Below, in pieces: positions 6,886-14,780 of a stretch of 64,000 nt of DNA. A model generated the notes under the pieces. It made no database searches and was not told the DNA's origin. It worked only from the letters and a program-made list of their open reading frames with translations. The position numbers and the translations under genes are program-made. The DNA is taken from positions 124,001-188,000 of the forward strand of contig NZ_JBBCJO010000004.1 of assembly GCF_037190085.1 (NCBI RefSeq), given 5' to 3'. Every line of letters begins with the position of its first letter. Position 1 is the first letter of the stretch. The stretch is from Gemmatimonas aurantiaca. Lineage in GTDB: Bacteria > Gemmatimonadota > Gemmatimonadetes > Gemmatimonadales > Gemmatimonadaceae.

Positions 6886-7593
6886 GTGCGCGTGGAGCCC
6901 GAGAAATCAAGTTGGAACCTGCCGGCAACGTCTCGCCACGATCTTGACCGCCCAGAGATTCGCGTCGTCCGACCGTTGCAGCATGCGTTGTGGCGAACCG
7001 CTGGCATTAGTGAGCCGCCGGAACGAGCAACTCTAACTCTCCGAATCGTGCTGCGACAGGGAGGGCTCAACGTCAGGCAGCTAGGCGCGTACTTGGCATT
7101 CGCTGATCGTGTGTACGGTCGCGTTAAGTTCGGGACGCTGCGTCGGTACGCTCGGAGAGAGCGCGATCAACTCACCATCGCAGAAGCCAGAAGCGGGTCG
7201 TTGATCCTCCTCATCAAGGAGGTCGTCGACGCCCTAGCGTCACCGCAGGGAATCATCCTGACGGGGCTGGCCCTGAAGTATCTGCCTGAGGTGATTAAGG
7301 CGCCCGCTGCCGCGTACCGTGATTACGAGCAGGGGCGCCTTCATAGGGCTGAACGTAAGCGCCTTTCGACGCTGGCATCGGCAGACGACTCGCTGAGTGC
7401 CCTACAGCCGAGGGAGTTGAGCCAGCTCGCGGCTGTCCTATCCAAGATCTACGAGTTGGAGCAACACCGGATCACAAGCGCACAGAACTTCGCCATCAAG
7501 TCAGTGCTCGATGTGCGAGTTGAGGGGAGCACCGACGAGCCACTGAGACCGCCGCAGCCGGCAGGTGACAAACCAAAGCGCCGCCGCCGGTAG
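6886..7593 (+). CDS. membrane-associated partner protein, last gene of ParA/Rel operon
   Basis: A 235-residue protein starting at GTG directly after the TGA of the Rel-like gene. The N-terminal half is a mixed alpha/beta domain (LTLRIVLRQGGLNVRQLGAYLAFADRVYG) followed by ARSGSLILLIKEVVDALASPQGIILTGLALKYLPEVI, a hydrophobic stretch that could enter or lie on the membrane. A helical part and a basic tail (KPKRRRR) follow. No family is recognised. The last gene of a tightly packed cassette operon could be the immunity partner of the Rel-like enzyme or a second effector. Confidence 0.6.
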   Translation: MRVEPEKSSWNLPATSRHDLDRPEIRVVRPLQHALWRTAGISEPPERATLTLRIVLRQGGLNVRQLGAYLAFADRVYGRVKFGTLRRYARRERDQLTIAEARSGSLILLIKEVVDALASPQGIILTGLALKYLPEVIKAPAAAYRDYEQGRLHRAERKRLSTLASADDSLSALQPRELSQLAAVLSKIYELEQHRITSAQNFAIKSVLDVRVEGSTDEPLRPPQPAGDKPKRRRR

Positions 7594-7849
7594 AGAGCGA
7601 GCGGGACGCTTCTAGGTGGTGCCGCCTGGGATGGTTGAATGCCGTCCGCGTAGGAATAGATCGTGGAGCACGCCAATGTCTCGGTCGAACGCGTTGAAGT
7701 TCTCCTCCCGTTCCTCCCGGCGATCCGCGATCCGTCGCCTCAACCCTTCGCGCTGTGTATTGCTGAGGAGTTCCCATGAGGTTGGAGAGGGCCTCGCCGA
7801 GGTCATGAAGTGCGTTGGCCCGTAAGAACTTACGCACAGCTCGGGATCG
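7594..7849. other. stretch between operon and next gene, possible decayed reverse gene
   Basis: No intact gene is seen. On the minus strand two overlapping frames look protein-like and join at about 7790. One reads FLRANALHDLGEALSNL and the other ELLSNTQREGLRRRIADRR, continuing to a stop at 7612. This could be the tail of a frameshifted minus-strand gene. No attC core was found. Confidence 0.3.
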
Positions 7850-8116
7850 TTGCTTTATCCCCAACAAGCAGAGGCGTACCACCAAGCGTATGCCGAGGCG
7901 GCGGCAGAGGCGCGTGGCGCGGGCGTCTACGACGACGCGGACGCGCTCGCATCGTCGAGCCCTCTCTTTCGCGCGCTCGCCGTGCTCGATGCGCGCGTCG
8001 GCAAGCGGCGGCTCCGGCAGCTCGCGGCAACGCCCGATGAGCACCCGCTGGTCCGGCGGCTCCGCGTCCTCCGCTGTGAGGCCGAGGGCATCCGGCTGCC
8101 ACCCGCGGCCATCTAA
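7850..8116 (+). CDS. C-terminal part of an SF0329-type protein, probably truncated
   Basis: An 88-residue frame opening at TTG 7850, preceded in frame by a TAA at 7823. The segment SPLFRALAVLDARVGKRRLRQLA and the ending HPLVRRLRVLRCEAEG match my recollection of the C-terminal portion of SF0329-family proteins, whose N-terminus (M-WSKLK-LVE) is missing here. Its TAA overlaps the R'' core of the attC at 8111, as is normal for a cassette gene. It is therefore best read as a 5'-truncated gene; a short functional protein from the TTG is possible. Confidence 0.45.
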   Translation: MLYPQQAEAYHQAYAEAAAEARGAGVYDDADALASSSPLFRALAVLDARVGKRRLRQLAATPDEHPLVRRLRVLRCEAEGIRLPPAAI

Positions 8117-8206
8117 CGTATCGTTGAAGCTGACGGCCGATAGTCGGAAGCGGCGCTGCGCGCCGCGTTGGTTGCACTCGGCCGCAGCTTAACTCTGGCG
8201 TTATAC
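8111..8206 (+). repeat. integron attC site
   Basis: R'' ATCTAAC at 8111-8117 and R'-like GTTATAC at 8200-8206, with GAAGCTG/CAGCTT arms and an inner GCGGCGCTGCGCGCCGC palindrome. It separates the preceding gene from the reverse-oriented kinase cassette. Confidence 0.75.
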
Positions 8207-8331
8207 CGCCACGGAAATCTCTGTCGGTACGCTTTCGGTGACTCGCCTTCTATGCGCGCGGCTCAATCCCTGTGCCCCACCGATCACTGTTTCAGACGTA
8301 GCCCAAGCGGGGGAAGCGTCGGCACAACTCG

Positions 8332-10215
8332 CTACGTAGGCGTCGGAATCTGTCGCGCCGCCGGAAGCCGATGGGCCGCCACCCGGTTCGCTTCTCGCGA
8401 CGCGTCAGCGAGTCGTCTCACATCCTCGCCAAGAAGACGCGCGGCATCGATGAGCATGGTGAGCGGCGCGAGGTCGCCATCGCCGGCATGAAGGCGCAAC
8501 AGGTCGAGACGAATGCCCTCGAGGGCCGCGACCGTCCTGGCCAACTGCTCCGAAGCCGAACCGCGCCGCGCTTCCAACACGTCGGCGCCAGCACCGGTCG
8601 GTGCGAGCGCGGCGACCACGTCGAGCTCCGCGCGCGCGGCCGCTGCGCGTGCCTCGAGCTCCTCGACCATCGCCGGCAATTCGGCAAGCTGTTCGCGATA
8701 CACCTTCGGCAACGCGGCAAACAAGTCCGACGCGGCAATGCCGAGCGCGACCTCGGTGGCTCGAAAGGCGCCACCATCTATTGCCCGTGATTCGTCAGCG
8801 GCGCCGAGCCGTCGCGCGAGCCATGCGCCGACGCGACTCTTCCACAGCCGCTCGCGAAGCCCCGGCTGTAGCATCCGGCGCGCGGCCGCGGGAATGAGAG
8901 TCACTTCGAGAGCGTTACTGAGAGTGCCAAGGGTCGCCGTGAGGATGAACGGCGCAAAGAGGCTCTCGATCCCGGCGCTCCGTGCATACGCCAGCAATGC
9001 AGCCGCTGCACTCCATGTCGCAGCCGAGTACGTCGCTGAACGCAACAGTTTTTGCGGGAGCCCGACACGTTCTTTGTTCGCCAACGGTTCATCCGCCGAT
9101 CGCTCCCGCGCCGCGATATCCAAGGCGAGTCGCAGGTCGCCGAGCGTGTGTCCGCCGCGAAACAGCCGCCGCGCCTGGGTCAGGTGAGAGCCCAGCATCG
9201 GGAGGAGTGGGACGCCCGCCAGCGCTAATGCCGATAACACGGCGCCCAGACTGTTCAGCCGACCATAGAACACCATGTCGGCCACACCTGCGACAGCAGC
9301 CAAGCCGCACGTCGCGGACCACGTCGCATAGATGGGAAGCGCTCGGTTGCGTGCTCCGAGCCAGAGGCGCAGCGCCGCGGGGAGTGTGGGACGCGGATCC
9401 GTTGGTTGAGATAGGGCAGACGCAACCGCCTCGCCGTCGGCGAAGCGATCGCTCGGATCGGGTGCAAGACACCGGTCGATCACGGCGCTAAGCGCGGGCG
9501 GCAGTCCCGGCGATGCGTGCAGCACGCCGGGAGCGACGTCCGTGGCCTGGCGAGCAGCGAGGGCAACCGAGTTCCGCGCCTCGAACGGCAGCCGTCCGCT
9601 CACGGCCAGGTATCCCACGACGCCGAGCGCATAGATGTCGCTCCGTCCGTCTACGCCCAGGCCCAAGGCCTGTTCAGGGCTCATGAAGTGCGCAGTACCC
9701 ATGATCGGCCCGAGCTCGGCCGCTTGGCCTTGCGCGGCGCCACGCGCGATGCCGAAATCAGAAACGAGCGCCCGATCGGTCTTGGACTCCAGCAGGATGT
9801 TGTCCGGCTTCACATCCCGATGCACGATGCCGCGGCCGTGCGCATATGCCATTGCCCATGCGACCTCGCGCATCACTCGCATCGCATCCGCCGACGACAG
9901 AGGGCCGTGTGCTCGTAGGCGCTCGCCGAGGGTCTCACCCTCCACGTAGCTCATGACGAAGAACACGAACCCGCCCGTCTCGCCCACGCGGTGGATGGGA
10001 ACGATGTTGGGGTGCGAGAGGCCAGCGGCGATGCGCGCCTCGGCACTCTTCGCGAGGTGCGCGGGAAGCACCTTGATTGCCACGTCGCGATCGAGCTGGA
10101 CGTCGCGCGCGAGATAGACGATTCCCATCCCGCCGCGGCCGAGCTCGCGGCGAAGCGAGTATTCGCCGGCGATAGCGGCCTGAAAGTCGAGGAATTCACG
10201 AGAGGGCTGTGTCAT
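8332..10215 (-). CDS. membrane-anchored Ser/Thr protein kinase
   Basis: A 627-residue protein with a Hanks-type kinase domain (about 19-280): glycine loop GRGGMGIVY, VAIK lysine at residue 48, HRDVKPDN catalytic loop, DFG motif and GTAHFMSPEQA activation segment. The stretch before the alpha-C glutamate (SAEARIAAGLSHPN) is about eight residues shorter than usual. Three or four hydrophobic segments follow (about 300-450), then a C-terminal coiled-coil region (EELEARAAAARAELD). It faces against every other cassette gene and so must have its own promoter. It fills the interval between two attC sites. Kinases of this general class include the Stk2 anti-phage kinase; function here is open. Confidence 0.88.
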   Translation of the reverse strand: MTQPSREFLDFQAAIAGEYSLRRELGRGGMGIVYLARDVQLDRDVAIKVLPAHLAKSAEARIAAGLSHPNIVPIHRVGETGGFVFFVMSYVEGETLGERLRAHGPLSSADAMRVMREVAWAMAYAHGRGIVHRDVKPDNILLESKTDRALVSDFGIARGAAQGQAAELGPIMGTAHFMSPEQALGLGVDGRSDIYALGVVGYLAVSGRLPFEARNSVALAARQATDVAPGVLHASPGLPPALSAVIDRCLAPDPSDRFADGEAVASALSQPTDPRPTLPAALRLWLGARNRALPIYATWSATCGLAAVAGVADMVFYGRLNSLGAVLSALALAGVPLLPMLGSHLTQARRLFRGGHTLGDLRLALDIAARERSADEPLANKERVGLPQKLLRSATYSAATWSAAAALLAYARSAGIESLFAPFILTATLGTLSNALEVTLIPAAARRMLQPGLRERLWKSRVGAWLARRLGAADESRAIDGGAFRATEVALGIAASDLFAALPKVYREQLAELPAMVEELEARAAAARAELDVVAALAPTGAGADVLEARRGSASEQLARTVAALEGIRLDLLRLHAGDGDLAPLTMLIDAARLLGEDVRRLADASREANRVAAHRLPAARQIPTPT

Positions 10216-10440
10216 GTCTGGACTACGCGCGCTTCGAGAGGGACGTTTCAGGCATTCCGTCGCGAACGGAGAGCGCGGCGATCGAGGTTCACAGGGTTTC
10301 TGGCCGGCGGCCGCCAGGACGTGAGACAGGGTCAGCGCGTGGCGGTATAGTGCTCCATGAGAGAACTCAGCTCGCGTTCCTCCGTCGTCAGTCCCGAGCG
10401 CGCACGTAACTCCACGAATGTTGAGATCGACGCGCGTGCG

Positions 10441-10533
10441 GTATAACGTGCGTTGCAGCAGACAGCCGATCTGATGATTGCTCGCTTCGCTCGCTTTTGT
10501 TGACTCGGCTGCAGCTGAACTCGGGCGTTAGGC
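10441..10533 (+). repeat. integron attC site
   Basis: GTATAAC at 10441-10447 and a perfect R' GTTAGGC at 10527-10533. Arms GTTGCAGCAGACAGCCGA and TCGGCTGCAGCTGAAC pair with small bulges, and the loop has GCTCGCTTCGCTCGC. The 225 bp between the kinase start and this site hold no convincing gene. Confidence 0.8.
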
Positions 10534-10554
10534 ATCCAACAAATCTGGAGCAGC

Positions 10555-11406
10555 ATGAAAGTATTCATCAGTTGGTCGGGAGACCGGAGCAAAGCGATCG
10601 CGGAACTCTTGCGTGGTTGGCTTCCGGCCGTCCTACAGGCAGTCAAGCCTTACTACTCGCCTGATGACATTGCGAAAGGCACCAGGTGGAGCGGAGAGAT
10701 CGCGAAAGAGCTCGACGCCTCCAGGGTCGGTCTAATTTGCCTGACCTCAGACAATCTCGCGGCACCGTGGATAATGTTTGAGGCAGGGGCTCTGTCCAAG
10801 AACCTTGATCGTTCGCGTGTATGCCCGCTCCTGTTCGGCGTTGAGCCGACTGATATTTCTGGCCCTCTTGTTCAGTTTCAGGCTGCAAAATTCAGTCGCC
10901 TAGAAATGGAGAGGGTTGTGCGCATGATGAATGGTGAGTTGGGTGATCAAGCTCTCGTGGCGAATGTGCTCGATAGTGTATTCGAAATGTGGTGGCCGAA
11001 ACTCGAAGCGAGTATCAGTACTGAACTTGCAAAGCCGCAAACTTCAGCGCCAGATAGTCGTTCGGAACGCGATCTGCTCGAAGAAGTCTTAGTGTTGACT
11101 CGATCTATGTCGCGCAACGTGCGTGACGAGTTTCGACCGGAAGTGATCGCAGATCTGGAAGAGCGCTTCCTGCTACTCACGGCAGCCCTAGAGATCGAAG
11201 GTACCAATGAAAAGTTCAAGGAAGCGGTTATGGCTCTCGCGAGGCCGATCGATCACCTTTGTAGAACAAATGCTCGGCGTCACAGCACTCACGTCAGACG
11301 TTCGATGATTCGCGACGAGATAAAGCAGCGAGACCTCTTGGAGATGCGTGACATGCTATCGCGAAAAGGCTTGTCCAAACCTGAGGGCGATGATGGCAGC
11401 GAATGA
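10555..11406 (+). CDS. TIR-domain protein, likely NADase
   Basis: A 283-residue protein. Residues 1-140 form a TIR_2-type domain beginning KVFISWSGDRSKAIAELL, with YYSPDDIAKGTRWSGEIAKEL and the W-x3-E pattern PWIMFEAGALSK, which places the probable catalytic glutamate at residue 76. Bacterial TIR domains of this kind cleave NAD+ or make cyclic ADP-ribose derivatives in anti-phage systems. The C-terminal half (about 160-283) is helical with a TRSMSRNVRDEF segment and may sense or oligomerise. It is the only gene in its cassette, so it does not look like a Thoeris or CBASS operon; a self-contained sensor/effector is likely. The ATG at 10555 has GGAG upstream. Confidence 0.85.
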   Translation: MKVFISWSGDRSKAIAELLRGWLPAVLQAVKPYYSPDDIAKGTRWSGEIAKELDASRVGLICLTSDNLAAPWIMFEAGALSKNLDRSRVCPLLFGVEPTDISGPLVQFQAAKFSRLEMERVVRMMNGELGDQALVANVLDSVFEMWWPKLEASISTELAKPQTSAPDSRSERDLLEEVLVLTRSMSRNVRDEFRPEVIADLEERFLLLTAALEIEGTNEKFKEAVMALARPIDHLCRTNARRHSTHVRRSMIRDEIKQRDLLEMRDMLSRKGLSKPEGDDGSE

Positions 11407-11407
11407 T

Positions 11408-11474
11408 GCCTAACGGTGCATTGCTGCTGACAGCGCATTTCGGTGCGCGGCAGCAGAACGCTGGGGCGTTAGGT
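11408..11474 (+). repeat. integron attC site, short form
   Basis: R'' GCCTAAC at 11408-11414 and R' GTTAGGT at 11468-11474, only 67 bp. TTGCTGCTG and CGGCAGCAGAACG form the inner arms with the usual unpaired bases. It is one of the cleanest attC sites in the window. Confidence 0.88.
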
Positions 11475-11497
11475 TGCCTTCCTTATGAGGACGATTC

Positions 11498-11890
11498 TTG
11501 AACTCAAAATCGCGCGACCATCTCGCAAAACTCACCGATGACACCGACCGACTACTCATGTCATCCGTGTGGCGAATCAGCGATCTACTCCGCGAGCATC
11601 CAGAAGTCTCGCGCGCTGGTGGCGTGTACATAATCTCGTGTCCAACCGAAGACGAGCGCATCGTGTACATCGGCCGCACAAAAAGCAACACAATTCACGG
11701 TAGAATCTCAGATCATTGTAGGATATCAACGAAGTCAGATCTTCGCGGCATGCTGCCTCAGTGGCCTGACTTCCCATCGGTCGCCACTGACTACGGTGTG
11801 CGGTGGCTTGCCGTAGAGAATCCAGAATACAGAGCGCAACTCGAGCTCTTTGCGATTGCGGTACTCGCTCCAACTTTCAATAGGCCGTAG
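11498..11890 (+). CDS. GIY-YIG-like nuclease domain protein
   Basis: A 130-residue protein. AGGVYIISCPTEDERIVYIGRT (residues about 40-61) gives both GIY-like and YIG strands, followed by the expected Arg (HGRISDHCR). Near the C-terminus VENPEYRAQLELFAIAVLAPTFNRP supplies the metal-binding Glu helix and the terminal Asn. The whole protein is one domain, so target choice must come from the domain itself. The start is a TTG at 11498 with GAGG eight bases upstream; the next in-frame ATG would delete 20 residues but keep the domain. It is not closely similar to the GIY-YIG gene at 338. Confidence 0.7.
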   Translation: MNSKSRDHLAKLTDDTDRLLMSSVWRISDLLREHPEVSRAGGVYIISCPTEDERIVYIGRTKSNTIHGRISDHCRISTKSDLRGMLPQWPDFPSVATDYGVRWLAVENPEYRAQLELFAIAVLAPTFNRP

Positions 11891-11940
11891 AATTGACTGC
11901 GTCCGAAAACCTCGCGAACTGGTTCCCTCGCGTGGCGGCA

Positions 11941-12066
11941 ACCTAACGGATGTTGCTGCAGACAAACGCCCCACCTTCTGTGCATCTCCACCGCCGTGTA
12001 ATCTCGACTGCGCCTCGTTCACAGCAGCATCGGTTCAGGCGTTTGCAGCAGAACATAGCGTTATGC
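11941..12066 (+). repeat. integron attC site, long form
   Basis: R'' ACCTAAC at 11941-11947 and R'-like GTTATGC at 12060-12066. Arms TGTTGCTGCAGACAAACGCC and GGCGTTTGCAGCAGAACA pair over about 18 bp, and the middle carries a less structured insert. Confidence 0.78.
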
Positions 12067-12087
12067 GGACCACTACCTGAATAGCTC

Positions 12088-12564
12088 ATGCGCCCCTCTG
12101 ATCCTTCTCAGAACACACGGCGCTTCATGCAAATCGGCCTGGTGGTCGCGGAGGCGGTTGCGGGCGCGGTCTTTGGCCTGGTTCTCACCCGGCTCGGTAA
12201 ACTGGCGACAGGTGCACCGCCTGCGACGTTCGCGAACTATGTGTGGAATGCCGCCGTCTTTGGCGCGTTGGCTGCGGTCGTGAGTCCGGTCATCACGTGG
12301 TCTGCGCTGCGCCGGGTCCTGCTATGGCGCACCGTGGCCGAGCCGCTGGGCGCTGCGGTCGCCGGCGGCTGTGGCGCCGTCATCCTCGGCGTGCCGGTGC
12401 TCATTCTGGTACTCCCGCCCCTTGGCCTCGGGTTGGGCTTCGCGAATCTCCGACGCCGGTATCCGGACGCATTCGAGGGCAACACCTTGGCGGCCAGTCT
12501 GGATATGCCGCGCGTGCGTAGCGCAGAGCGGCCAGTCTCCGAGCCGGAGCTCAGATCGGCATAA
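12088..12564 (+). CDS. small integral membrane protein
   Basis: A 158-residue protein with about four hydrophobic segments: IGLVVAEAVAGAVFGLVLT (15-33), VWNAAVFGALAAVVSPVITW (52-71), and AAVAGGCGAVILGVPVLILVLPPLGLGLGF (about 88-118, probably two). The charged C-terminus ends PELRSA. No family is recognised. It is the only gene in its cassette and its TAA overlaps the next attC core. Its codon use is GC-rich like the chromosome, unlike the AT-richer neighbours, so this cassette may be older or from a similar host. Confidence 0.65.
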   Translation: MRPSDPSQNTRRFMQIGLVVAEAVAGAVFGLVLTRLGKLATGAPPATFANYVWNAAVFGALAAVVSPVITWSALRRVLLWRTVAEPLGAAVAGGCGAVILGVPVLILVLPPLGLGLGFANLRRRYPDAFEGNTLAASLDMPRVRSAERPVSEPELRSA

Positions 12565-12655
12565 CGTTGCTTGCTGCAGTCGGGCGAGCTATGGTAGGTG
12601 CGCGCTGCGCGCGCACTGTGTCTGATTCGCCCGCAGCGGAAGCTCGGCGTTAGGA
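12559..12655 (+). repeat. integron attC site
   Basis: GCATAAC at 12559-12565 and R' GTTAGGA at 12649-12655, with the inner palindrome GTGCGCGCTGCGCGCGCAC. It is almost identical over its length to the attC at 1378-1474, differing at roughly ten positions. Confidence 0.85.
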
Positions 12656-12752
12656 GGCACGCGCAGGGTTTCGCATGTCGCGTGAGGTGCGATGTCGAGT
12701 CAGTGGATTTCGCTCCACGGTATCAGTCGGAACACTCAATCGGAGCGGTCGC

Positions 12753-14780
12753 ATGATCAAGATTGATCTTCACATACATACGATCGCAACGATTAGCGAC
12801 AGTGCATTCGAGTTCAGCATATCTACTTTTGAGCGATATGTGCGTGAGGCATCACTCGATGCCGTAGCAATCACCAATCACAACCTATTCGACTTCGATC
12901 AGTTCCAGCGGATTCAGATCGCACTTGCAGCGCAAGTATTGCCAGGCATCGAGGTCAATCTTGAGTCTTGTCACGTACTACTGATCGCTGCTCCAGAGCG
13001 AGCTAATAGACTCGCCCTGTCGTCAGAGAAGTTGTCGGCCAAGATCCAGAGCGCGTCTGACTCCATAAGTGTCGCTGAACTGAAGGAGGTGTTTGGCGAC
13101 CTCGCGGAGTACTTGATCATTCCCCACTACGAGAAGAAGCCCGCGATTCGCCCCGCTCTTCTCGAGCAGCTCTCACCTTTCGTCACCGCTGGCGAAGTAG
13201 ATAGTCCGAAGAAGTTCCTCCGATGCGCAAAGGACGACACGAAACTTGTTCCCGTCCTGTTCAGTGATTCGAGGATGGCGACCGATCTGGAGGTACTCCC
13301 GAGTCGGAGCACCTACCTGGGATGTGGGGAGCCCACCCTCTCCGCTATCAAGGAGACGCTGAAGGATCGCTCGAAGGTCTTTCTATCAGGAGACGCGGGC
13401 AACGACCTGTTCCCGGTCCTTGGCGACGGTACGCTGCTTTCGACCGGCCTGAATGTGTTTCTCGGAGATCGGTCGTCGGGGAAGACCCACACGCTCAACA
13501 GAATTTGCTCTGAACAGCCCAATGTGAAGTACCTCCGCCAGTTCTCGCTGGTGCAGCTCGATGAAACACAGTTTGAGCGGGACTTCAACGCCGAGATTGA
13601 GCGCCGTCGTAGCGGACACACTGAGGAGTACCTGCGAGCATTCAAGGCCGTCGTCGACGAGATCGCGCAGGTCGATCTGGATAGCGGCAACCGATCATTC
13701 GACGGCTTTATCGAGCTACTTCTCAAGTCTGCCCACGAGACGGATCGGATGGATTCATTCTCGAAGGCACGGCTATTTTCTGAGTCAACATTCAAGCTCG
13801 GAGAGGACAAAACTCTCTCAACGCTGATCGAAGCAGTTCGGCATCTAATCGAGAATGTCGATCAGCGCGCGACGATTGAAAGGCACGTCAGCCTAAGCTC
13901 ACTTCGTTCACTTGCCATCGAGCTAATCGAGACTCTCTGGGAGCGCACAGCAGATCGCCGTAAGAAGGAGCTGGTGAACGAAGTCGTCGAGGATACGAGG
14001 AAGCAGCTTGCGGTTCGTACGTCTGCCACTCAGGTGCCCGATCTAGACCTCTATGCGATCGCGATGGACAGGAAGAGAGTCAGGCGCTTTGAGGAGATCG
14101 TTCACGCGCTCAGAGAAGAGCATGTGATCTACGAGAAGGAAGTGCAGGGATTCACCGTTGTTGCTCGAACACAGCCTTTCCGCGGAGCGGGTGAGCTCAA
14201 GGCGATCTCAGGCAAGAAGACTGCATTTAGTGAGGCATTTGATCACTACGACGATCCCTACGAGTACCTACAACAGCTTCTGGCGAAATCGGAACTTGCG
14301 GACTCCGAGCACTATCGATTCTTCGTTCGAATCGTCTACGAGATTCTGAACAAGGACGGATATCAGATTTCGGGGGGCGAGAGATCCGAATTTCGGCTGT
14401 TGCAGGAGATTAGTGATGCGCAGAGCCATGACATGCTTCTGATCGATGAGCCGGAATCTTCGTTTGACAACATGTTTCTCAAGGGAAATGTGAACGCGCT
14501 GATCAGGGACATCGCGCGCACGATGCCGGTCGTCGTGGTGACCCACAATAGCACGGTTGGGGCCTCTATCGGCGCAGACTACGTCCTGTGCGCTCGTAAG
14601 GAGGTGGCCTCATCCGGCAGAGTGTACAAACTGTATTCCGGGTATCCGACGGATCGGAGTCTCCGATGCAAGGACGGTTCGGAGATCCCTACCCACGAGG
14701 TGCTACTTTCATCGCTAGAGGCTGGCCTCGATGCGTACGAGCGGAGGAGAGCAAGCTATGAAGCTGTTAAGGATCCATGA
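12753..14780 (+). CDS. PHP-domain ABC-type ATPase
   Basis: A 675-residue protein. The N-terminal PHP phosphoesterase domain shows the metal motifs DLHIHT (residues 5-10), ITNHN and IIPHYEKK. An SMC/RecF-like ATPase follows: Walker A GDRSSGKTH near 237-245, a helical charged middle (about 260-540), signature ISGGERSEF, Walker B DMLLIDEPESSFDN and a closing VVVTHNST histidine switch. PHP-ATPase fusions such as TrlF-like proteins are nucleic-acid-processing or phosphoesterase machines found in defence neighbourhoods. The ATG at 12753 has GGAG seven bases upstream and directly opens the PHP motif, so the longer in-frame start at 12675 is rejected. It overlaps the next gene by 23 nt. Confidence 0.85.
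   Translation: MIKIDLHIHTIATISDSAFEFSISTFERYVREASLDAVAITNHNLFDFDQFQRIQIALAAQVLPGIEVNLESCHVLLIAAPERANRLALSSEKLSAKIQSASDSISVAELKEVFGDLAEYLIIPHYEKKPAIRPALLEQLSPFVTAGEVDSPKKFLRCAKDDTKLVPVLFSDSRMATDLEVLPSRSTYLGCGEPTLSAIKETLKDRSKVFLSGDAGNDLFPVLGDGTLLSTGLNVFLGDRSSGKTHTLNRICSEQPNVKYLRQFSLVQLDETQFERDFNAEIERRRSGHTEEYLRAFKAVVDEIAQVDLDSGNRSFDGFIELLLKSAHETDRMDSFSKARLFSESTFKLGEDKTLSTLIEAVRHLIENVDQRATIERHVSLSSLRSLAIELIETLWERTADRRKKELVNEVVEDTRKQLAVRTSATQVPDLDLYAIAMDRKRVRRFEEIVHALREEHVIYEKEVQGFTVVARTQPFRGAGELKAISGKKTAFSEAFDHYDDPYEYLQQLLAKSELADSEHYRFFVRIVYEILNKDGYQISGGERSEFRLLQEISDAQSHDMLLIDEPESSFDNMFLKGNVNALIRDIARTMPVVVVTHNSTVGASIGADYVLCARKEVASSGRVYKLYSGYPTDRSLRCKDGSEIPTHEVLLSSLEAGLDAYERRRASYEAVKDP

Noticed and set aside
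10320..10440. Minus-strand fragment reading VELRARSGLTTEERELSSLMEH
   Set aside because: It looks protein-like, but the frame enters from the attC palindrome with no start or upstream domain, so a gene cannot be supported.
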